Source of the DNA: a virus
Virus record (IMG/VR): IMGVR_UViG_3300028027_000084
Span: 1 to 46,488 of that record
Reading direction: 5' to 3' (one strand)
Length of the DNA: 46,488 bases
Shown: one piece after another, positions 42,175 through 46,488 of the stretch
Position numbering within the stretch: position 1 is the stretch's first letter
Layout: every line of letters begins with the position of its first letter
The notes under the pieces: model-generated
The model's database searches: none
Seen by the model: the letters and a program-made list of their open reading frames with translations, nothing else
Told to the model about the DNA's origin: nothing
Program-made: the position numbers and the translations under genes

Positions 42175-43050
42175 ATGAAGAAGCTTAAACACTCGAAATA
42201 TAAGAATGCTGGCATTTTATTTGAACTGCTTGTCAGACAAGTAACCGCCGACATTCTTAACGGTCAAGAAGACTCAAAAGCAAATAATATTTTGCGTAAT
42301 TATTTTTCAGAATCAACGGAACTCGGCAAAGAAAACAGACTATATCGTATTATAATGGAAGAAAAAACCAAGGATCAATCATCTGCTGATAGATTGCTTG
42401 AAACCATTGTTAAGAGTCGCCGCAAGCTTGATGAAAGAGCTTTAAATTTACAAAAGTATAATCTTATCAGAGAAATTCGTAGCAACTATCCGTTGGATGA
42501 TTTCTTAAAAGGTAGCATCAGCAATTATAAACTTTTAGCTTCTATCTACAAAATTTTTGAAGAGTCTGTAAATGCCGTTGATTGCGATCCTCGTGAAATT
42601 TTCAAAGCTCGTAATTGCATTGTTGAAAGCATTGCCGCCGCTAAAACACCAACTCGTTTGGTTAGCGAAGATGAAAAGAAAGATTTGGTCAAAGTATATC
42701 AACAACAAAACGAAGATGTTCGTTTACTTGCTTACAAGTTGCTTGTTGATTCATTCAATGAAAAATACAAAGGCTTGGACGACAAGCAAAAGATTCTTAT
42801 TCGCGAATATATCAACAATATCAGCAATACTAACTCACTTCGTCAATATATCAATGAAGAAGTTCCACTCGTTCGTCAAGAAATCAGCGAGTTGAAGAGC
42901 AAAGTTAATAATGAAGTTGTTCGCATCAAACTTGATGAAACACTCAATCAGTTGGATAAAGTAACCAAAGGAACTCTTGTTAAGGAAAATCAAATCATGG
43001 CACTTATGTTGAGCTATGAACTTATTAAAGAGTTGAGACAAATAAAATAA
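42175..43050 (+). CDS. Helical head-cluster protein, unknown function
   Basis: 291 residues, almost wholly alpha-helical by composition (many E-K-R-L heptads, e.g. L-V-D-S-F-N-E-K-Y and L-K-S-K-V-N-N-E-V). No Cys-based or catalytic motif. It lies between portal and protease, where T4 has the small core proteins gp67 and gp68, but it is far larger and not recognisably related. A scaffold or portal-assembly role is plausible. It shares one base with the next gene (TAATG), so translation is coupled. Confidence 0.75.
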   Translation: MKKLKHSKYKNAGILFELLVRQVTADILNGQEDSKANNILRNYFSESTELGKENRLYRIIMEEKTKDQSSADRLLETIVKSRRKLDERALNLQKYNLIREIRSNYPLDDFLKGSISNYKLLASIYKIFEESVNAVDCDPREIFKARNCIVESIAAAKTPTRLVSEDEKKDLVKVYQQQNEDVRLLAYKLLVDSFNEKYKGLDDKQKILIREYINNISNTNSLRQYINEEVPLVRQEISELKSKVNNEVVRIKLDETLNQLDKVTKGTLVKENQIMALMLSYELIKELRQIK

Positions 43051-43538
43051 TGAACAACGCCAAAAAAATCATCCGTGAATTAGTTGAAGAAGTCATTGAA
43101 GAAATGACAGCAACGGGTGCCGTTGGTGGTTATATGACTCCTGCCGCATTTCGTGGTCATAAAAGCAAAAAGAAAACAGCCGAACGTTCTATGCCAGGCG
43201 GCAAAGTTGTAGGCAAAGAAGACACAGATGATACCACAGTTGGCGAAGGTGAAAGACTAACCGTTCGCCGCGATGTTGGCATCATGGAAGGTCGCAGCCG
43301 TTATCGTAATTTTAAAGAAAGTGACATGATGAAGAATCATGCCAAGATTTCATATGGAATCAATCAAGCCAAGAAAATGCTTGGTGAAGTTGAATATCTA
43401 TTAAACATCTGCGAACGCTTAAAGACAGAAGCAGATGTGCCAACCAAAAGTTTGTGGGCACGTACTCAACCAGACATGAAAGAAATTCATAGTCGTTTGA
43501 AGGAAATTGCTAATCGTATCAACAGAATGGGAAAATAA
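43050..43538 (+). CDS. Small head-cluster protein with N-terminal targeting-like peptide
   Basis: 162 residues. The N-terminus A-K-K-I-I-R-E-L-V-E-E-V-I-E-E-M is the clearest example of the recurring amphipathic peptide, and ends in I-E-E, compatible with T4-type prohead cleavage after (I/L)-x-E. Next is a basic Lys/Arg-rich middle (G-H-K-S-K-K-K-T-A), then a helical C-terminal half with Y-G-I-N-Q-A-K-K-M-L. It may be an internal DNA-binding head protein. Function unknown. Confidence 0.75.
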   Translation: MNNAKKIIRELVEEVIEEMTATGAVGGYMTPAAFRGHKSKKKTAERSMPGGKVVGKEDTDDTTVGEGERLTVRRDVGIMEGRSRYRNFKESDMMKNHAKISYGINQAKKMLGEVEYLLNICERLKTEADVPTKSLWARTQPDMKEIHSRLKEIANRINRMGK

Positions 43539-43545
43539 TAAATCT

Positions 43546-44088
43546 ATGAATCTAACAGACATTGCCAAGAAAATACTAAGTGAAGATACATGGGGCAACA
43601 ACCCATCTGCGGCTGCTCCACAAGCACCGGGCCGTTCACCAACAGCAACACAACCGCCAGCATCGCCGAATGCTAAGATGATTGATATTTCTGATACTTT
43701 CAAAAATTTTAAACTATCACTTGAAAAGCAAGAAGACGCCGCTGTAAAAAAACTTGTTGATGAACTAAGTAAACAATTCTTAAAAAAGAGTGTTGTTGTT
43801 AAAGCATCAAAAGGCTCTGTTGGTCAAATTGAAAAAGAATACTCTTTCCCAGTAAGCAGAATTGATGTTCGTTATATGAAAGACAAATACTATATTGTAT
43901 TCTCCGGTAAAGAAGGTAACGAAGCAGAATCTGAATATTACTTAGACGACTCTCAAATTGAAGTTGATGGCTATGGTCAAGAAGCCCCAACAATGCAATC
44001 TTCACTTGGCAAAGGTCAAGTTGGCGGAATCAAATACCCACAAACAATGGGCATTGCATCAAAACGAAACATTGTACCACAAAACTAA
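43546..44088 (+). CDS. Small head-cluster protein with Pro-rich linker
   Basis: 180 residues from the ATG at 43546; the upstream in-frame ATG at 43507 would overlap the previous gene and lose the family-like N-terminus. It starts L-T-D-I-A-K-K-I-L-S-E-D, giving L-S-E as a possible cleavage site, then a Pro/Ala-rich linker (about 20-45), a helix, and a C-terminal beta region (Y-Y-I-V-F-S-G-K-E-G) . No recognised family. It is one base from the protease start (TAACATG), so likely co-translated. Confidence 0.72.
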   Translation: MNLTDIAKKILSEDTWGNNPSAAAPQAPGRSPTATQPPASPNAKMIDISDTFKNFKLSLEKQEDAAVKKLVDELSKQFLKKSVVVKASKGSVGQIEKEYSFPVSRIDVRYMKDKYYIVFSGKEGNEAESEYYLDDSQIEVDGYGQEAPTMQSSLGKGQVGGIKYPQTMGIASKRNIVPQN

Positions 44089-44089
44089 C

Positions 44090-44716
44090 ATGAGCAAACA
44101 ACTATTAGTAGATTTTATTCCTTTTGATATCACTCCACAAATGTTGAGTGAAGCAAAAGCAAACACAAATGGTCCGTTGGTTCTAAAAGGCCCGCTACAA
44201 AAAGCCGGTGAAAAGAATCATAACGGTCGTGTATATCCACGCGAAGTATTAGAGCGTGAAGTTGAAAAGTATCAACAAATTATCAAAGAGCGTCGTGCTC
44301 TTGGCGAACTTGACCATCCAGAATCAAGCATCATCAATCTAAAGAATGTGTGCCATAACGTTACAGAATGTCACTGGGAAGGTGATACTGTAGTAGGTAC
44401 AATTGAAATTTTAACAACTCCAAGTGGTAATATTGCCCGCGATTTGATTCGTAACAATATCCGTATCGGTATCAGTAGCCGTGGATTGGGTAGTGTTCGT
44501 AATGTAAATGAAAATACTGTTGAAGTACAAGACGACTTTGAGTTGCTTTGCTTTGACCTTGTATCATCACCATCTACTCGCGGTGCTTATATGAATCTTG
44601 CCGAAGGTATCAACCACAACAAACAGTTGATCGGTGGTACTCAAGACAAAAAAGACATTAACAAATATCTAAAAATCGAAGGCATCATTCGTGATATTCT
44701 ATCAGAAATTCGTTAA
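44090..44716 (+). CDS. gp21: Prohead core protease, gp21-like
   Basis: 208 residues (T4 gp21 212). The start is the ATG at 44090, since the longer frame from 43958 lies inside the previous gene. Family marks are N-G-R-V-Y-P-R near 45, G-E-L-D-H76-P-E with the catalytic His, and R-I-G-I-S129-S-R-G with the catalytic Ser, then D-L-V-S-S-P-S. In T4 this enzyme trims core and shell proteins after (I/L)-x-E during head maturation. The C-terminus ends I-I-R-D-I-L-S-E-I-R, resembling its own target peptides, which fits self-cleavage. Confidence 0.95.
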   Translation: MSKQLLVDFIPFDITPQMLSEAKANTNGPLVLKGPLQKAGEKNHNGRVYPREVLEREVEKYQQIIKERRALGELDHPESSIINLKNVCHNVTECHWEGDTVVGTIEILTTPSGNIARDLIRNNIRIGISSRGLGSVRNVNENTVEVQDDFELLCFDLVSSPSTRGAYMNLAEGINHNKQLIGGTQDKKDINKYLKIEGIIRDILSEIR

Positions 44717-44722
44717 GAGATT

Positions 44723-45085
44723 ATGAAAATAAAATTAAGCGAAATTGCTAAGAGATTAATGAAAGAAGGCGAAGAAGAAAAACTACGCCACACAGGCGAT
44801 GTCTATGATAGAGAAGACGCAGCAGAAAGATCGCGTTATAACAGACCTAGTTATGGACATTCTAATAGATCAAATATGGTAGGTATTACATTCTTTGAAG
44901 TTCCGTCTGGAAAAGAAGAAGAAGCTAAGAGACTAGGATTAACTCAATTCAAAAGCGGAAAATTTGGAGTCAAGCATCAATTTGACAAAAATATTATATC
45001 CGTTGCTAGTGATAGAGAAAAAAGCATGGTAAGTTCCGCTGAAAGAACATTTGGCAAAGGTCGTTACTGGGAACCAAAGAAGTAA
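44723..45085 (+). CDS. Small charged head-cluster protein
   Basis: 120 residues, unrecognised. N-terminal L-S-E-I-A-K-R-L-M-K-E-G fits the recurring peptide. The middle is Arg/Ser/Tyr/Asn-rich and probably disordered (R-S-R-Y-N-R-P-S-Y-G), and the C-terminal half looks like a small beta/alpha fold with K-S-G-K-F-G-V-K-H-Q-F. It follows the protease by six bases. It could be an internal head protein analogous in position to small core proteins of T4. Confidence 0.72.
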   Translation: MKIKLSEIAKRLMKEGEEEKLRHTGDVYDREDAAERSRYNRPSYGHSNRSNMVGITFFEVPSGKEEEAKRLGLTQFKSGKFGVKHQFDKNIISVASDREKSMVSSAERTFGKGRYWEPKK

Positions 45086-45111
45086 TTTTACGCAATTTAC
45101 ATAAATTGATA

Positions 45112-45121
45112 TATATTTATA
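45112..45121 (+). promoter_or_regulatory. Candidate late promoter, TATATTTATA
   Basis: It ends five bases before the chosen ATG at 45127, without room for a ribosome site, like the sites at 11333 and 20230. Confidence 0.4.
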
Positions 45122-45126
45122 CACAT

Positions 45127-45822
45127 ATGAACAACAAGATCACCAATCCTTTTCTAAAACAACTTATTTCTGGTATATCTCAAAAGGCTACACAAGGCCG
45201 CATTACAGACATTGGTTGGAATGTGCTTGAAGAAGCTAAGAAAAATAAAAAAGTTGTAAAGAAAACATTAAAGAAAGAAGCTATTGGCGACAAGAAAAAA
45301 GAAGAGCCAGCTGCTGACACCGGTGATGAAAAAGCAGATGGATTGCCAGCACCAGATGCTGCTCCAGAAGCAGAAAAATCAACTCTAGACGCAGGTGCAG
45401 ACGCACCAGAAGCATCCGCACCAGACGCTGGTGCAGAATCGCCAGATGCTGGCGGAGAAGATGCCGACCAAGCACAAGCCGATGCTGCCGAAGCAAAAGC
45501 TGAATTAGAAAAAGCCAAAGCCGAAAAAGATCAAGCTGAAAAAGAAATCAAAAAACATTCTTATATCAAACTTGGTTCTGGCGCTGGTACACAATTTTTG
45601 CTAGGTAAAATCCTAGACCACGCCTTCAAGACCAACACAATTGATGCTCTTGCTGGCGAAATGGTACAAAAACTAAAGATTACAACTCCAGAAGATATGA
45701 ACGCATTTTCAGAAGAAACTGCTACATACAGAGTAATACCTGGTATGCCTGAACTATTATCTTCAATGAAGACAATGGCAACAAAACAAGCAGAACAACC
45801 AGAAGAAACACCAGAAGCCTAA
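45127..45822 (+). CDS. Acidic Ala/Pro-rich head core/scaffold-type protein
   Basis: 231 residues from the ATG at 45127 (the ATG at 45106 would place the promoter-like motif inside the gene). Residues 1-45 are basic helical (F-L-K-Q-L-I-S-G-I-S), 55-115 are a repetitive Asp/Ala/Glu/Pro tract (A-P-D-A-A-P-E-A), 115-145 a coiled coil (A-K-A-E-L-E-K-A-K-A-E-K), and the C-terminal part is globular helical. Position after the protease and the acidic, coiled-coil nature suggest a core or scaffold role like gp22 or gp67, but the next genes compete for that assignment. Confidence 0.65.
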   Translation: MNNKITNPFLKQLISGISQKATQGRITDIGWNVLEEAKKNKKVVKKTLKKEAIGDKKKEEPAADTGDEKADGLPAPDAAPEAEKSTLDAGADAPEASAPDAGAESPDAGGEDADQAQADAAEAKAELEKAKAEKDQAEKEIKKHSYIKLGSGAGTQFLLGKILDHAFKTNTIDALAGEMVQKLKITTPEDMNAFSEETATYRVIPGMPELLSSMKTMATKQAEQPEETPEA

Positions 45823-45827
45823 AATTT

Positions 45828-46262
45828 ATGAACGTACTAAAACTAAGAAATTTAATCGAAGGTGTAGAACAAATGGTTCCGGCTGAACAAAAGGAATGGA
45901 CCATGGAAGAAAAGAAAGCTGCTTTGTCAGCTATCGGAAGCTATAATGAATATGGCAATCATCTTCGCCGCGAGCATAATTTAATGGAAATTGCTCATAC
46001 ACTAAGCAAGATTACAGAAGCTGCTGAAAAATTTACTCTAAGTGAAGTTGACGACTGGTTTGATAAAAAGACGATCAATGAAAACATGAAGCAATTGCGT
46101 CGTGTTAGTGAAGAATTCAACAAGCTTGCTAAAGAAGCCCACACTATCCAACAACGTATGGAAGCATTATACGAAGATGGTGGACACGTTTTGAGTCGTT
46201 ATTTTGAAATCAAAGACCTTAAAGAAGGTGCAATGGCGATTTCTAAGATAAACAAGAAATAA
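45828..46262 (+). CDS. Helical head-cluster protein, unknown function
   Basis: 144 residues, all-helical and charged. It begins V-L-K-L-R-N-L-I-E-G-V-E-Q-M-V, a variant of the recurring N-terminal peptide. The rest has regular heptads (I-A-H-T-L-S-K-I-T-E, E-E-F-N-K-L-A-K-E-A) consistent with a coiled-coil bundle. It is five bases after the previous stop, so in the same transcript. A core-assembly component is a reasonable guess from position only. Confidence 0.7.
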   Translation: MNVLKLRNLIEGVEQMVPAEQKEWTMEEKKAALSAIGSYNEYGNHLRREHNLMEIAHTLSKITEAAEKFTLSEVDDWFDKKTINENMKQLRRVSEEFNKLAKEAHTIQQRMEALYEDGGHVLSRYFEIKDLKEGAMAISKINKK

Positions 46263-46302
46263 TTAAAAAAGTAAAATATTTTGTATTTTTTGTAAATACA
46301 TA

Positions 46303-46312
46303 TATATTTATT
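46303..46312 (+). promoter_or_regulatory. Candidate late promoter, TATATTTATT
   Basis: It lies 91 bases before the last ATG, so the leader would be much longer than elsewhere in the window. The 141-base gap has no other gene. Confidence 0.45.
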
Positions 46313-46360
46313 ATTATAAAATGCGTTGTTCTTCAATGCGAGGCAGTATCAATTTATCTT

Positions 46361-46377
46361 GAAACTCTAATAGTTTC
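46361..46377 (+). other. Leader hairpin before the last gene
   Basis: GAAACT pairs with AGTTTC across a five-base loop in the long leader of the last gene. Only six AT-rich pairs, no T-run; it could be a small regulatory or stabilising structure. Confidence 0.3.
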
Positions 46378-46403
46378 ATAACCCAAAAAGGATTAAAACT
46401 ATT

Positions 46404-46488
46404 ATGTCAGATCTATTAAAACAAGCAATTGCCGACGCTAAAGCCGTTCGCGCTACTGCTCTATCAAATGCTAAAGCTGCTCTAGAAG
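46404..46488 (+). CDS. Probable head scaffold protein, N-terminal part (runs off window)
   Basis: Only 28 residues are visible, opening S-D-L-L-K-Q-A-I-A-D-A-K-A-V-R-A-T-A-L, an Ala-rich helix of the kind that begins prohead core scaffold proteins in some T4-like phages. In T4 the order protease-scaffold (gp22)-major capsid (gp23) supports gp22 here. AAAGGA lies 13 bases upstream. A major-capsid start cannot be excluded from so short a stretch. Confidence 0.55.
   Translation, partial: MSDLLKQAIADAKAVRATALSNAKAALE

Noticed and set aside
43958-44089. Upstream in-frame start for the gp21-like protease
   Set aside because: The added 44 residues overlap the previous gene and are not protease-like; the ATG at 44090 directly follows the upstream stop and gives the expected length.
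46321-46403. Small ORF or RNA gene in the last gap
   Set aside because: The ATG at 46321 runs only 13 codons; I see no tRNA cloverleaf, only a weak six-pair hairpin.

Overview
The window is a late-gene region of a large, AT-rich, contractile-tailed bacteriophage related to T4. Recognisable anchors are a gp25-like and a gp6-like baseplate wedge protein, a large terminase (gp17-like), a portal (gp20-like) and a prohead protease (gp21-like) in T4-like order. All 36 called genes are on the + strand with short gaps and many ATGA overlaps. I see no tRNA, integrase, transposase or CRISPR array, and no gene-free stretch over 300 bases. The host cannot be read from the sequence. Gene sizes and the number of big adhesin and glycosylation genes suggest a jumbo-class genome, but that is inference.

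Layout. (1) 1-14904, baseplate and tail: end of a cut-off gene, a small protein, gp25-like, gp6-like, a DNRLRE-like protein, a 1541-residue baseplate protein with a LamG-like domain, and three tail proteins; the largest of these carries a seven-repeat FG-GAP propeller and two dockerin-like calcium motifs. (2) 14930-20539, DNA metabolism inside the structural region: RuvC-like nuclease, DNA primase, a single-chain Mre11-Rad50 (T4 gp47+gp46) fusion, and a 98-residue gene bounded by a 73-bp direct repeat copied from the end of the fusion gene. (3) 20624-25688, fibre genes: a 718-residue tail protein and a 968-residue fibre with an 18-residue-repeat stalk and a collagen-like tract. (4) 25761-33502, five glycosylation and methylation genes, including a GT4 + FkbM + methyltransferase protein and a GT4 + autotransporter-heptosyltransferase-like protein. 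(5) 33538-37458, a 1306-residue protein with four predicted nucleotidyltransferase modules. (6) 37517-46488, packaging and head: zinc-ribbon protein, papain-like-fold protein, terminase, portal, small head proteins, protease, and probable scaffold-type proteins, the last cut by the window edge.

Regulation. Twelve intergenic gaps before structural, head and small genes carry a core ATATTTAT, mostly as TATATTTATA or TATATTTATT: a candidate late promoter distinct from T4 TATAAATA. The two glycosylation transcription starts instead have sigma70-like TTGACA elements.

Most interesting. (a) The four-module nucleotidyltransferase protein has, at two module junctions, peptides resembling the N-terminal peptides of nearby head proteins, which suggests a packaged polyprotein cut by the phage protease. 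(b) A Ser/Thr-rich fibre lies directly before a glycosyltransferase cassette with a protein-O-heptosyltransferase-like domain, suggesting self-glycosylation of the fibre. (c) The 73-bp repeat around the 98-residue gene. (d) A perfect hairpin that holds a start codon in its stem.
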